Source: Cypionkella sp. (lineage in GTDB: Bacteria; Pseudomonadota; Alphaproteobacteria; Rhodobacterales; Rhodobacteraceae). From it: a stretch of 64,000 nt of DNA. Every line of letters starts with the position of its first letter. Position 1 is the stretch's first letter. The stretch spans positions 1-64,000 of the forward strand of contig NZ_JAUSBA010000024.1 of NCBI RefSeq assembly GCF_030652235.1, given 5' to 3'. This document shows positions 28,831 to 37,592 of this stretch, piece after piece. The notes beneath the pieces are model-generated. The model did no database searches and was not told the DNA's origin. It saw nothing but the letters and a program-made list of their open reading frames with translations. A program made the translations under genes and the position numbers.

Positions 28831-30264
28831 ATGGATATGCCGATCCCCAATGCCGCCATCGTCGCGCGCAAATCTGCCATCGTCACGCGGTTGCGCAGCG
28901 TTCTGCCTGCGGATGCGGTGATCAGCGATCCGGCGGAAACCCGCGCCTACGAATGTGATGCGCTGACCGCCTACCGCTGCGCTCCAATGGTCGCCGTCCT
29001 GCCCCGCACAACTGCCGAAGTCGCCGCTATTCTGAAAATTTGCCATGAAGAACAAGTGCCCGTCGTGCCGCGCGGCTCTGGCACCTCACTGGCCGGAGGC
29101 GCGTTGCCCACTGCCGATTGTGTGATCTTGGGCGTAGCGCGGATGAACGCGGTGCTGGAAACCGACTACGACAACCGTTTCATCCGGGTGCAATCGGGCC
29201 GCACCAACCTCTCCGTCACCGGAGCCATCGAATCTGATGGCTGGTTCTACGCCCCCGATCCCTCCAGCCAACTTGCCTGCGCCATCGCGGGCAACATCGC
29301 GATGAATTCGGGCGGCGCGCATTGCCTGAAATACGGTGTGACCACCAACAACCTGCTGGGCGTGACCTTGGTGCAGATGGATGGCACCGTGATCGAAATC
29401 GGCGGGCCTTGGCTGGATGCCCCCGGCATCGACCTTCTCGGCGTGATCTGCGGTGCAGAAGGCCAGCTTGGCGTTGTGACAGAGGCCACCCTCCGCATCC
29501 TGCCTAAACCCGAAGGCGCGCGGCCGGTGTTGGTTGGATTTAACTCAAACGAAGTCGCAGGCACTTGCGTGTCAGACATCATCAAGGCCGGCATCCTGCC
29601 CGTCGCCATCGAATTCATGGACCGCCCCTGCATCCGCGCGACCGAGGCCTTCGCCAAAGCCGGCTACCCCGATTGCGAAGCTTTGCTGATAATCGAGGTC
29701 GAAGGCTCGCCGCCCGAGATCGCCGAACAACTCGCCCGCATCAAGGCCATCGCCCTGCGTCACAACCCGGTCGAATTTCGCGAAGCCGCCGACGAAGACC
29801 AAGCCAAACGCATCTGGCTGGGCCGCAAATCCGCCTTCGGTGCGATGGGGAAGATCAATGATTATATGTGCTTGGATGGCACTATTCCCGTGTCCTCCCT
29901 GCCCTATGTCCTACGCCGAATCGGCGAGATGAGTGCTGCCTACGGCCTTGATGTCGGCAATGTCTTCCACGCAGGCGACGGCAACATGCACCCCTTGATC
30001 CTGTATGATGCCAACAAACCCGGCGATCTGGCATTGTGCGAGGCCTTCGGCGCCGACATCCTGAAGCTGTGTGTCGAGGTTGGCGGTTGCCTGACCGGAG
30101 AGCATGGCGTCGGCATCGAAAAGCGCGATCTGATGTCGGTGCAGTTCAATCCAGTGGACCTTGAAGCGCAACTGCGGGTCAAGGACGTGTTCGATCCGGC
30201 TTGGCTTTTGAACCCGGCGAAGGTGTTTCCGCTGGATATAACCGCCGCGCGGCGCGCGGGTTGA
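28831..30264 (+). CDS. glcD: glycolate oxidase subunit GlcD
   Basis: The 477-residue FAD-linked oxidase subunit oxidises glycolate to glyoxylate with GlcE and GlcF at the inner membrane. Seen: the PCMH FAD domain with VVPRGSGTSLAGGALP, NIAMNSGGAHCLKYG and GAEGQLGVVTEATLRILP, then the C-terminal half with NVFHAGDGNMHPLILYD and GCLTGEHGVGIEKRDL. AAGGAG lies 6 nt before the ATG. Likely co-transcribed with glcE and glcF after a gap containing a strong palindrome. Confidence 0.93.
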   Translation: MDMPIPNAAIVARKSAIVTRLRSVLPADAVISDPAETRAYECDALTAYRCAPMVAVLPRTTAEVAAILKICHEEQVPVVPRGSGTSLAGGALPTADCVILGVARMNAVLETDYDNRFIRVQSGRTNLSVTGAIESDGWFYAPDPSSQLACAIAGNIAMNSGGAHCLKYGVTTNNLLGVTLVQMDGTVIEIGGPWLDAPGIDLLGVICGAEGQLGVVTEATLRILPKPEGARPVLVGFNSNEVAGTCVSDIIKAGILPVAIEFMDRPCIRATEAFAKAGYPDCEALLIIEVEGSPPEIAEQLARIKAIALRHNPVEFREAADEDQAKRIWLGRKSAFGAMGKINDYMCLDGTIPVSSLPYVLRRIGEMSAAYGLDVGNVFHAGDGNMHPLILYDANKPGDLALCEAFGADILKLCVEVGGCLTGEHGVGIEKRDLMSVQFNPVDLEAQLRVKDVFDPAWLLNPAKVFPLDITAARRAG

Positions 30265-30291
30265 AGTCGCCGGGGCCGTCTGCCCACCAGT

Positions 30292-30314
30292 CCATTGGTT
30301 TCTTGAACCAATGG
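30292..30314. promoter_or_regulatory. CCATTGGTT-N5-AACCAATGG palindrome between glcD and glcE
   Basis: A perfect 9-bp inverted repeat around TCTTG sits in the 96-nt glcD-glcE gap, while glcE-glcF overlap. The half-sites TTGGT / ACCAA resemble operators of FadR-type GntR regulators, though their usual spacing is shorter. As RNA it would be a hairpin that could trim or attenuate the transcript. Confidence 0.5.
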
Positions 30315-30360
30315 CGAAACCAACGGACCACCCCAAGAATTTTGAGCATATAGGATGACC

Positions 30361-31422
30361 ATGCGGCCTGCTTCCGAAAGCGAATTAAGCGAGATCATCC
30401 TAGGCGCGCAGGCTTTGCATATCCAAGGCGGCGGCACGCGCAGCGTTGGGCATGCGGTGGGCGAGGTTTTGGATACCAGTGGGTTAAGCGGCATTGAACT
30501 TTATGAACCCGGCGCTTTGACCTTGGTGGCGCGATCCGGCACTCCGCTGGCCGAGATTGAGGCTTTACTGGCCTCTGAACGGCAACGCTTGGCCTTCGAG
30601 GTGCCCGATATGCGCGCACTTTTGGGCCGTCAGGGCGTTTCGACCATCGGCGGAGTGGTGGCGAGCAATGCCTCTGGCCCGCGCCGGGTGCAGGTTGGGG
30701 CCTGCCGCGATGCGCTTTTGGGGGTGCGCTTTGTCGATGGCCGGGGAGATGTAATCAAGAACGGTGGGCGGGTGATGAAGAACGTCACCGGCTATGATTT
30801 GGTCAAACTGATGGCCGGATCAAAGGGCGCTTTGGGGGTTCTGAGTGAGATCAGTTTCAAGGTGCAAGCGATGCCAGAGGCCAGTGTTGCTCTGGTGGCA
30901 GAGCGCGATGTGCCGCAAGGGTTGGCCGATCTGCGCGCCGCACTTGGCTCTCCCTACGACATTTCGGGGGCGGCTTGGGCGCAGGGCAGGGCGATGATCC
31001 GGCTGGAGGGCATGGCAGGTTCCGTCGCCTACCGTGCGGGCAAGTTGCAGGATTTGCTGGGATTTAAGCAGGCCGAGGCAGATTGGGCGGCAATCCGCGA
31101 TGTAACAGCTTTTGCGGCAAGGCACGGCGCTGTGTGGAAATTGTCAGTCAAGCCCACCGAAGCTGCGGCCCTGATCCACCGTCTTGAGCTTGAGGCAATC
31201 TGTGATTGGGGCGGCGGGCTGGTCTGGCTGCTTGATCCAGCGGGCACAGCCGACGTACGCGCCGCCGTGGCGGGCTTCGGCCATGCCACCCTGATGCGCA
31301 CCATCCCCGGAATGATACAGCCGACTTTCCAACCCGAAGCCCCCGCCGTGGCCTCTCTCACGGCAGGCCTGCGGGAAAAATTTGATCCGCGCGGTGTTTT
31401 CAATCCGGGGATGATGGGCTGA
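30361..31422 (+). CDS. glcE: glycolate oxidase subunit GlcE
   Basis: The 353-residue FAD-binding subunit has the PCMH signature IQGGGTRSVGHAVG, VSTIGGVVASNASGPRRVQVG, and GRVMKNVTGYDLVKLMAG with SKGALGVLSEISFKV. It lacks the C-terminal oxidase half of GlcD, as usual for GlcE. The start ATG at 30361 has AGGA 5 nt upstream; an ATG at 30355 overlaps that ribosome site. Its codons are more G-rich than those of glcD and glcF. Its stop and the glcF start share one base. Confidence 0.9.
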   Translation: MRPASESELSEIILGAQALHIQGGGTRSVGHAVGEVLDTSGLSGIELYEPGALTLVARSGTPLAEIEALLASERQRLAFEVPDMRALLGRQGVSTIGGVVASNASGPRRVQVGACRDALLGVRFVDGRGDVIKNGGRVMKNVTGYDLVKLMAGSKGALGVLSEISFKVQAMPEASVALVAERDVPQGLADLRAALGSPYDISGAAWAQGRAMIRLEGMAGSVAYRAGKLQDLLGFKQAEADWAAIRDVTAFAARHGAVWKLSVKPTEAAALIHRLELEAICDWGGGLVWLLDPAGTADVRAAVAGFGHATLMRTIPGMIQPTFQPEAPAVASLTAGLREKFDPRGVFNPGMMG

Positions 31423-32693
31423 TGCAAACGCATTTCACCGACCTTCAACTGCAAGACCCCAAATTGGCCGAGGCCAACAAGATCTTGCGCTCTTGCGTGC
31501 ATTGCGGGTTTTGCACAGCCACTTGCCCGACCTATCAAGTGCTGGGTGACGAGTTGGACAGCCCGCGCGGTCGGATTTATCTGATCAAGGAAATGCTGGA
31601 AACCGGGCGGCCCGCCGATGCGCGCACCGTCAAGCATCTGGATCGCTGCCTGTCGTGCCTTGCCTGCACCACCACCTGTCCGTCTGGTGTGGACTATATG
31701 CATCTGATTGATCAGGCGCGGGTCTATATCGAGAAAACCTACAAACGCCCGCTGTCAGATCGTGCCCTGCGCTGGCTGCTCGCCAAAGTGATCCCAAATC
31801 CCACCCGCTTCCGGCTTGCGCTGTTTGCCGCCAAATTGGGCCGCCCCTTCGCACGGTTGATCCCAGATGCGCGGCTGCGGGCCATGCTGGCAATGGCCCC
31901 GAAAACCATTCCCCCGGTCAGCCGCAACGATGATCCGCAAAGCTTTGCACCCAGCGCTCCACAACGGATGCGGGTGGCGCTGATGACCGGATGCGCGCAA
32001 AAGGCGCTGAACACCGACATCAACGACGCCACCATCCGCCTGCTGCGCCGTTTGGGCTGCGAGGTGGTCATCCCACGCGGTATGGGCTGCTGTGGTGCGC
32101 TGACGCATCACATGGGGCGCGAAGCCGAAAGCCATGCGTCCGCCCGGGCCAATATCGCCGCCTTTATCGCTGAAACGCGGGGCGCGGGGTTGGATGCGAT
32201 TGTCATCAACACCTCTGGCTGCGGCACCACCGTCAAGGATTACGGCCATATGATCGGCACGCCTGATGCCGCTGAAGTATCCGCCCTGACGCTGGATATA
32301 TCCGAGTTGTTGCAACGTCTTACCTTGCCGGAAGGCGCACCCAAGGGCCTGATCGTGGCCTATCATGCCGCCTGTAGCCTGCAACACGGCCAGCAAATCA
32401 AAACCGCGCCAAAAGACCTGCTGAAGCGTGTGGGCTTCACCGTGGTCGAGCCTGCCGACAGCCATCTCTGCTGTGGTTCGGCAGGCACCTATAACCTGCT
32501 GCAACCCGAAATTTCCGCGCAACTGCGTACCCGCAAAGTGCAAACCCTGGAAGCCAAACGCCCCGACATCATCGCAGCGGGCAACATCGGTTGCATGATG
32601 CAAATCGGTGCGGCCACCGCCATCCCCATCGTGCATACCGTCGAGTTGCTCGATTGGGCCACAGGTGGGCCGAAACCGCGCGCCTTGGGGTGA
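31422..32693 (+). CDS. glcF: glycolate oxidase iron-sulfur subunit GlcF
   Basis: The 423-residue protein carries two 4Fe-4S ligand sets, CVHCGFCTATCP and CLSCLACTTTCPSG, in the first 95 residues. Two cysteine-rich CCG-type domains follow (MGCCGALTHH and HLCCGSAGTYN). GlcF passes electrons from GlcDE toward the quinone pool. It completes the glcDEF operon; hydroxypyruvate isomerase at 19947 could serve the same pathway but is not in the operon. Confidence 0.93.
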   Translation: MQTHFTDLQLQDPKLAEANKILRSCVHCGFCTATCPTYQVLGDELDSPRGRIYLIKEMLETGRPADARTVKHLDRCLSCLACTTTCPSGVDYMHLIDQARVYIEKTYKRPLSDRALRWLLAKVIPNPTRFRLALFAAKLGRPFARLIPDARLRAMLAMAPKTIPPVSRNDDPQSFAPSAPQRMRVALMTGCAQKALNTDINDATIRLLRRLGCEVVIPRGMGCCGALTHHMGREAESHASARANIAAFIAETRGAGLDAIVINTSGCGTTVKDYGHMIGTPDAAEVSALTLDISELLQRLTLPEGAPKGLIVAYHAACSLQHGQQIKTAPKDLLKRVGFTVVEPADSHLCCGSAGTYNLLQPEISAQLRTRKVQTLEAKRPDIIAAGNIGCMMQIGAATAIPIVHTVELLDWATGGPKPRALG

Positions 32694-32750
32694 TTTGCCT
32701 CACATCTGCCGCAGTTTTTGGCTAGATCGGGCGACCAGACCGGAGAACCC

Positions 32751-33551
32751 ATGCGCCTTGCCCTGATTGCCCTGCTTTGCCTTGCCAGCCTCCCCATAAG
32801 CGCACAGGAATCCCCGCTTGTCAGCCTGCAAACTGCCAATGATTCAAAGGGTTGGAACGCGGTTGGGCGGCTGAACCTTGGCGACCGTGGCTTTTGCACC
32901 GGCACCCTGATCGCCCCCGATCTGGTGCTGACAGCCGCCCACTGCCTGTTCGACAAAGAAACCGGGGCGCGGATTGACGCCCGCGACATCCATTTCCTTG
33001 CTGGTCTGCGCAATGGCCGCGCCGAGGCTTATCGCAACGTGGCCCGCGCCGTCGCGCATCCCGATTACGCCTATTCTGGCGCGGATGATCTAGATCGCAC
33101 CGCCTTTGATGTAGCTGTGCTGGAACTCGATCAGCCGATCCGCTTACCTTCAATCCAGCCGATCAGCCCCACGTCGCCGCCCTCCGTCGGCGATGAGGTG
33201 GGCGTGGTGTCCTACGCGCAGGATCGCGCTGAAGCGCCTTCGCTGCAACAGATGTGCCATGTGATTGATGGCTCGGACAAAGTGCTGGTGCTGTCGTGCG
33301 ATGTGGATTTCGGCTCCTCCGGTGCGCCGATTTTCACGGTGAAAAACGGCGTGCCACAGATTGTCTCGGTGGTTTCGGCCAAGGCTGAATCGGATGGCAA
33401 AAAGGTTTCGCTTGGCACCACGCTAGAAGCCCCTTTGGCTGTGGTGATGGCAGAACTGGCGAAGGAAGGCCGGGCGGTTTCGGTCGCAGGCACCAAGGTC
33501 AACACCCTTTCGGGTGGCAAAGCCAGTGGCGCGAAATTCATCAAACCCTGA
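32751..33551 (+). CDS. secreted trypsin-like serine protease
   Basis: The 266-residue protein starts with a signal peptide (MRLALIALLCLASLPISAQE), indicating export. The catalytic triad is visible: His in LTAAHCLF, Asp in TAFDVAVLEL and Ser in FGSSGAPIFTV. There is no PDZ domain, so it is not a DegP-type protein; it resembles short periplasmic S1 proteases of Rhodobacteraceae. GGAG precedes the ATG; an upstream in-frame ATG at 32718 would mask the signal peptide. It lies just upstream of the Hsp20 gene, which has its own promoter. Confidence 0.85.
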   Translation: MRLALIALLCLASLPISAQESPLVSLQTANDSKGWNAVGRLNLGDRGFCTGTLIAPDLVLTAAHCLFDKETGARIDARDIHFLAGLRNGRAEAYRNVARAVAHPDYAYSGADDLDRTAFDVAVLELDQPIRLPSIQPISPTSPPSVGDEVGVVSYAQDRAEAPSLQQMCHVIDGSDKVLVLSCDVDFGSSGAPIFTVKNGVPQIVSVVSAKAESDGKKVSLGTTLEAPLAVVMAELAKEGRAVSVAGTKVNTLSGGKASGAKFIKP

Positions 33552-33571
33552 TTCCACGACTCTGGATGGGT

Positions 33572-33603
33572 CTTGAAACCCGCCAAGGCGCTTCCCAAAT
33601 CAG
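33572..33603 (+). promoter_or_regulatory. probable RpoH (sigma-32) promoter of the Hsp20 gene
   Basis: CTTG at 33572-33575, an 18-nt spacer and CCCAAATCAG at 33594-33603 fit the alphaproteobacterial heat-shock consensus CTTG-N17/18-CYTATNTNNG at most fixed positions. Transcription would begin near 33610, about 100 nt before the Hsp20 start codon. Confidence 0.55.
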
Positions 33604-33674
33604 CGTAGTCCCCAAGGTGCCGCAATCGGGCTTCGGGGGCTTCAATCGCCTTGCCCGTCTGGGAAGGCTTCCGC

Positions 33675-33690
33675 GCCGTCGCAAGACGGC
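33675..33690 (+). promoter_or_regulatory. leader hairpin before the Hsp20 ribosome site
   Basis: GCCGTC-GCAA-GACGGC forms a 6-bp stem with a GNRA-type tetraloop 12 nt before the GAGG ribosome site. Heat-shock leaders of this gene family are often RNA thermometers, but I see no clear pairing that hides the ribosome site. Confidence 0.4.
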
Positions 33691-33712
33691 CATCGCTTGA
33701 AAGAGGATGACT

Positions 33713-34189
33713 ATGCGCAATTTTGATTTTGCTCCGCTCTACCGCGCCACCGTTGGCTTTGACCGTATCGCCGATCTGGTCGACCGGGCATTGACCGCCG
33801 ACGTAGCCCAGCCCACTTATCCCCCGTATAACATTGAGAAAACTGCTGAAGATGCCTATCGCATCTCGATCGCCGTCGCCGGGTTCTCGCCCGATGAGCT
33901 GTCGGTAGAGGTGAAGGACGGTGCGCTGCACGTCACCGCCCGCAAAGCGCCCGAGGCCGAAAGCCGCGCTTATCTGCACCGTGGCATCGCCACCCGTGCC
34001 TTTGATCGCCGTTTTGCTTTGGCCGATCATGTCCGCGTCACCGGGGCCGGCCACGAACACGGTATGCTGCACATCGACCTCGTGCGCGAAATCCCCGAGG
34101 CGCTGAAACCGCGCCGAATCGAAATCGGTCGCCGCGTCGATGTTGAGACGAAAGCGGTTGAGGCACAGGTCGAAACCGCCAACGCCTAA
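33713..34189 (+). CDS. ibpA: Hsp20-family small heat-shock protein
   Basis: The 158-residue protein begins RNFDFAPLYRATVGFDRI, typical of IbpA-type proteins, and contains the alpha-crystallin domain (YRISIAVAGFSPDELSVEVK, with the following LHVTARK, then RGIATRAFDRRFALADHVRV). It is an ATP-independent holdase in the cytoplasm. GAGG at 33703-33706 spaces correctly to the ATG at 33713 rather than 33707. A probable heat-shock promoter precedes it and a strong terminator follows. Confidence 0.9.
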   Translation: MRNFDFAPLYRATVGFDRIADLVDRALTADVAQPTYPPYNIEKTAEDAYRISIAVAGFSPDELSVEVKDGALHVTARKAPEAESRAYLHRGIATRAFDRRFALADHVRVTGAGHEHGMLHIDLVREIPEALKPRRIEIGRRVDVETKAVEAQVETANA

Positions 34190-34204
34190 ACACCACACCA
34201 ACCC

Positions 34205-34233
34205 AAAAGGCCCGGCCCAGCGCCGGGCCTTTT
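34205..34233 (+). terminator. rho-independent terminator after the Hsp20 gene
   Basis: A perfect 12-bp stem AAAAGGCCCGGC / GCCGGGCCTTTT with a 5-nt loop, 15 nt after the stop codon. Confidence 0.88.
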
Positions 34234-34294
34234 GCTTTAGCCCAGGCTCTGCGATACTCTTGGCCACAGCCGCGACCAGCCGTATGGAGAGCAG

Positions 34295-35542
34295 ATGAAA
34301 ACCCACCTTCCCCCCAAGCAAATCACGGCTGTTGAAACCGCGCACCCGATGCACCCCGCCACCCGCGCGCTGGATGGCGGCCTGCGCCCCGACCCGATCA
34401 CCGGAGCGATTGCGCCGGGAATTTCGATGTCGGTGAACAACGTCTTCACCCCCGGCGGCTCGGCGTTTTCCGCTGATGGCATCGGCGATCTGACCGACCT
34501 GCCCTACCTTTACGCCCGCTGGACCAATCCGACCGTCCGCGACCTGGAACGTCGCCTGTGCAGTCTGGAAGGCGCCGAGGATGCGCTTGCCACCGCCACC
34601 GGGGTCGCCGCAATCGCCGCCACCTTCTTGGCGCTGCTGAAATCCGGCGACCATCTGATCATTTCTGACGTCTGTTATGCCGGGGCTTACGAACTCGCCA
34701 CCCGGATTCTACCCGGTTTTGGCATTGAGGTCACGCCCGTGAACCTCTCAAACCTCGACGCGCTGAAAGCAGCTCTGCGCCCGAACACCAAACTGATCCA
34801 TGCCGAAAGCCCCTGTAACCCCTTACTTCGGTTGACGGATCTTTCCGCGCTGGCCAAGATCGGCCGCGCCGCAGGCGTGCTGACCTCGGTAGACAGCACC
34901 CTTGCCACCCCGGTGATCACGCAACCGCTGACCCATGGCATGGATCTGGTGATCCATTCGTTAACCAAGTTCATGAACGGCCATGGCGATGCCTTAGGCG
35001 GCGCCGTGATTGGCCGCAAAGAGCTGATCTCGCGCATCCGCGCCTCTTCCGGGGTTTATCTCGGGGCGGCTTTATCAGCGCAAAACGCTTGGCTGATCCT
35101 GCGCGGCATCGACACTTTGTTCCCCCGCCTGCGCACCGCTTCGGAAAACGCCATGCAACTGGCAAACCATCTTGAGGCACACCCAAAAGTGCTGGCCGTC
35201 ACCTACCCCGGCCTTGCCAGCCACCCGCAACACGCCCTTGCCAACCGCCAAATGACGCTACCCGGCGGCATGATCACCTTCCAAACCGCCGATCCCGAAG
35301 CGGTGGCGCAAAAGATGGCCGCGCGGTTCCGGGTGATGCACTACGCCTTCTCGCTGGGCCATCAGCGCAGCATCTGCGTCCATATCGGCACCGATGATAT
35401 TATGGCCTCGACCTACCGCATGACAGGCGAAAGCCTTGCCGATTACAAACGCTTTGCCGGCGAAGGCGTGTTCCGCCTGTCGGTCGGTTTGGAAGATGCG
35501 CGCGATCTGATCGAGGATCTGGACCGCGCGCTGGCGGATTAA
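34295..35542 (+). CDS. Cys/Met-metabolism PLP enzyme (cystathionine/methionine lyase or synthase family)
   Basis: The 415-residue fold type I enzyme shows YARWTNPTVRDLERRL, GVAAIAATFLALLKSGDHLI, the Asp-containing SVDSTLATPVITQPLTHGMD and the PLP-lysine motif VIHSLTKFMNGHGDALGG. The family includes cystathionine gamma-synthase, gamma- and beta-lyase and methionine gamma-lyase; these cannot be told apart here. No SAM riboswitch fits in the short upstream gap. It is convergent with the vWA gene, 10 nt away. Confidence 0.85.
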   Translation: MKTHLPPKQITAVETAHPMHPATRALDGGLRPDPITGAIAPGISMSVNNVFTPGGSAFSADGIGDLTDLPYLYARWTNPTVRDLERRLCSLEGAEDALATATGVAAIAATFLALLKSGDHLIISDVCYAGAYELATRILPGFGIEVTPVNLSNLDALKAALRPNTKLIHAESPCNPLLRLTDLSALAKIGRAAGVLTSVDSTLATPVITQPLTHGMDLVIHSLTKFMNGHGDALGGAVIGRKELISRIRASSGVYLGAALSAQNAWLILRGIDTLFPRLRTASENAMQLANHLEAHPKVLAVTYPGLASHPQHALANRQMTLPGGMITFQTADPEAVAQKMAARFRVMHYAFSLGHQRSICVHIGTDDIMASTYRMTGESLADYKRFAGEGVFRLSVGLEDARDLIEDLDRALAD

Positions 35543-35552
35543 TGCGCCTGCT

Positions 35553-37592
35553 TTAGCGAGACAGAACCTTGGCAGTGCGCATAAGGTTTACCGCCTCAAT
35601 CCGATAGCCAAACTCATCCGCCCCGCGTGAGGCGAGGGCCAGATCAATCGCCTGATCCCAGCCCCAGTCGCCCAGATATTTGGCATCGGTCAGCAACTGG
35701 CCAAACCCCGCAATCGCGGCGGCAAAACGGGTTTCATCCGTCACCGGCATCCCCGGCACAATCGGAGTTTCCTGCAAGGTGCTGTCCTTGCCCCCCGGTG
35801 CCACCGACCGCAGCCGCAGATAACCCAACTCACTGGACCCTTCCGGCGCCTTAGCCGAACCATAGCGCAACGGATCATTCCTCAAAGCCGCACTCCCCGG
35901 CGCCGTCACCTCATAAATCGCTGTCACCGCCGTGCCCGCACCAATATCGCCGGCATCCACCTTGTCATTGTTGAAATCTTCACGCGCCAAAGCGCGGGTT
36001 TCATAGCCAATCAACCGATATTCCGCGACCTCTGCCGGGTTCCATTCCACCTGAATTTTCACATTATCCGCAATCGGATACAGCGCCCCGGTCAACTGAT
36101 CAACCAACACCTTGCGCGCCTCATTCAGCGTGTCGATGTAAGACGCTGTGCCATTGCCGTTTTGCGCCAGTGCCTGCATCGTCGCATCATCCAGATTGCC
36201 GCGCCCAAAACCTAAGACCGACAGATACGCCCCGTTTTCGCGCTTCTTGGCGATGTAGGTTTTCAACGCCTCTGGGTCATCAATGCCGACGTTGAAATCG
36301 CCATCGGTCGCCAACAGCACTCGAGAAACCTCGCCCTTGGCAGCCATACTTTCCGCCACCTGATAGGCCAGCTCCAACCCCTGCGCGCCCGCAGTCGATC
36401 CCCCCGCCGAAAGTTGATCCAACGCCGCCAGGATCGTCGCCGTATCGCTCGCCTTGGTCGGCGGCAAAACTTCGCCCGCACTTCCCGCGTAAGCCACAAT
36501 CGCCACCTGATCTTCCGCCCGCAACTGCCCCAACATCAGCCCCAAAGACTGCTTCAACAGCGGCAGCTTGTTGGCATCCTCCATCGACCCCGAGGTGTCC
36601 ACCAAGAAAACCAAATTCAACGCAGGCCGATGTTCCACCAACGGCACCGCACCCTGAATGGCGATATTCACCAACCGCGTGTTCGGGTTCCACGGCGTTG
36701 GCATCACGGTAATGGTGGGCCGAAATGCTTGATCACCTTCCGGTTTCGGATAGGCATAGGGGAAATAATTCACCATCTCCTCAATCCGCACCGCAGGCGG
36801 ATCGGGCAAAAACCCCGCGTTCAAACTGGATCGCACCGTCGCATAAGATGCCGTATCCACATCAATCGAAAAGGTCGAAACCGGCTCCTCCTCCGTCACC
36901 TTCACCGGATTGGCGTCAGCAGTGGCGAAGGTTTCGGTGTTTTCCATCGGGATGGGCGCGGGCGCCATCACCGGCATATCGGCGACACTGCCAGCGGGGG
37001 CCGCATAGCTTTCAACGGCTTGGTCCATCGCAGCGCCCGCGCGGGCTTTCGCCATCGGCGCTGGAGCGGCCTCCGTCATAGGCCCGGTCAGACCCGCCAC
37101 CTCGGACGAGGCATCTGCCATCGACTGCGCCGGAGCCTCTGCTTCGGTCTTGGCCAGAGCATCGGTTGCGAGTTGCACTGCCGCAGGTTTCATCTCAGCC
37201 AAGGGCTTTGCGGGCTCAGTCGGCAGCGATTGTGCAGGCGCAGTTTTGACTGCGACTTCCGGCGGCACAGGCACCTGCAAGCCGTTCTGCGCCTCCTGCA
37301 TCGGCCCCTTGCCCGACAGCGGCAAAATCACCACAAACCCCACCAGCAGGGCGGCAACCGAAGTGGTAGCGGCAAGAACAGGTTTCATCTTTAAAGCGTT
37401 CAACATGGCGAGACCCTTTTGCAAAAGACCCGCCCTCACAGGGCGGTCTGGCATAGGACGCGCAGCCTCCGTCGATCCTTGGAGCCGATCAAAATTTTCC
37501 ACAGCCAACCGCATCGCCGCCGCTTTCGCATTGGCATCAGGCGGCGGCACCGCGCGCAGCGCAGCCTTCAGGGCATCAAATTCATTGCTCAT
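35553..37592 (-). CDS. membrane-anchored von Willebrand factor A protein (vWF_A-VWA-DUF3520)
   Basis: The 679-residue protein has about 70 cytosolic-type residues, one membrane helix at about 72-91, a Pro/Ala-rich linker, the N-terminal vWF_A region (VSTFSIDVDTASYATVRSSL), a VWA domain with intact MIDAS (VFLVDTSGSMEDANK) and a C-terminal DUF3520-like part. Its start overlaps the stop of the ECF sigma gene by 4 nt, so the pair is coupled. A cytosolic N-terminus of this size, one helix and a large periplasmic domain is the usual build of a membrane anti-sigma factor; that role is inference. An in-frame ATG at 37649 lies inside the sigma gene. Confidence 0.85.
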   Translation of the reverse strand: MSNEFDALKAALRAVPPPDANAKAAAMRLAVENFDRLQGSTEAARPMPDRPVRAGLLQKGLAMLNALKMKPVLAATTSVAALLVGFVVILPLSGKGPMQEAQNGLQVPVPPEVAVKTAPAQSLPTEPAKPLAEMKPAAVQLATDALAKTEAEAPAQSMADASSEVAGLTGPMTEAAPAPMAKARAGAAMDQAVESYAAPAGSVADMPVMAPAPIPMENTETFATADANPVKVTEEEPVSTFSIDVDTASYATVRSSLNAGFLPDPPAVRIEEMVNYFPYAYPKPEGDQAFRPTITVMPTPWNPNTRLVNIAIQGAVPLVEHRPALNLVFLVDTSGSMEDANKLPLLKQSLGLMLGQLRAEDQVAIVAYAGSAGEVLPPTKASDTATILAALDQLSAGGSTAGAQGLELAYQVAESMAAKGEVSRVLLATDGDFNVGIDDPEALKTYIAKKRENGAYLSVLGFGRGNLDDATMQALAQNGNGTASYIDTLNEARKVLVDQLTGALYPIADNVKIQVEWNPAEVAEYRLIGYETRALAREDFNNDKVDAGDIGAGTAVTAIYEVTAPGSAALRNDPLRYGSAKAPEGSSELGYLRLRSVAPGGKDSTLQETPIVPGMPVTDETRFAAAIAGFGQLLTDAKYLGDWGWDQAIDLALASRGADEFGYRIEAVNLMRTAKVLSR

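Noticed and set aside
34234-34294. SAM riboswitch before the Cys/Met PLP enzyme
   Set aside because: The gap after the Hsp20 terminator is only about 60 nt and shows no conserved riboswitch core.
33212-34654. Long open frame on the minus strand across the protease, Hsp20 and PLP-enzyme genes
   Set aside because: It runs antisense through three well-supported genes and its terminator hairpin, has repetitive Gly/Val/Gln-rich composition and no family features; it is a high-GC shadow.
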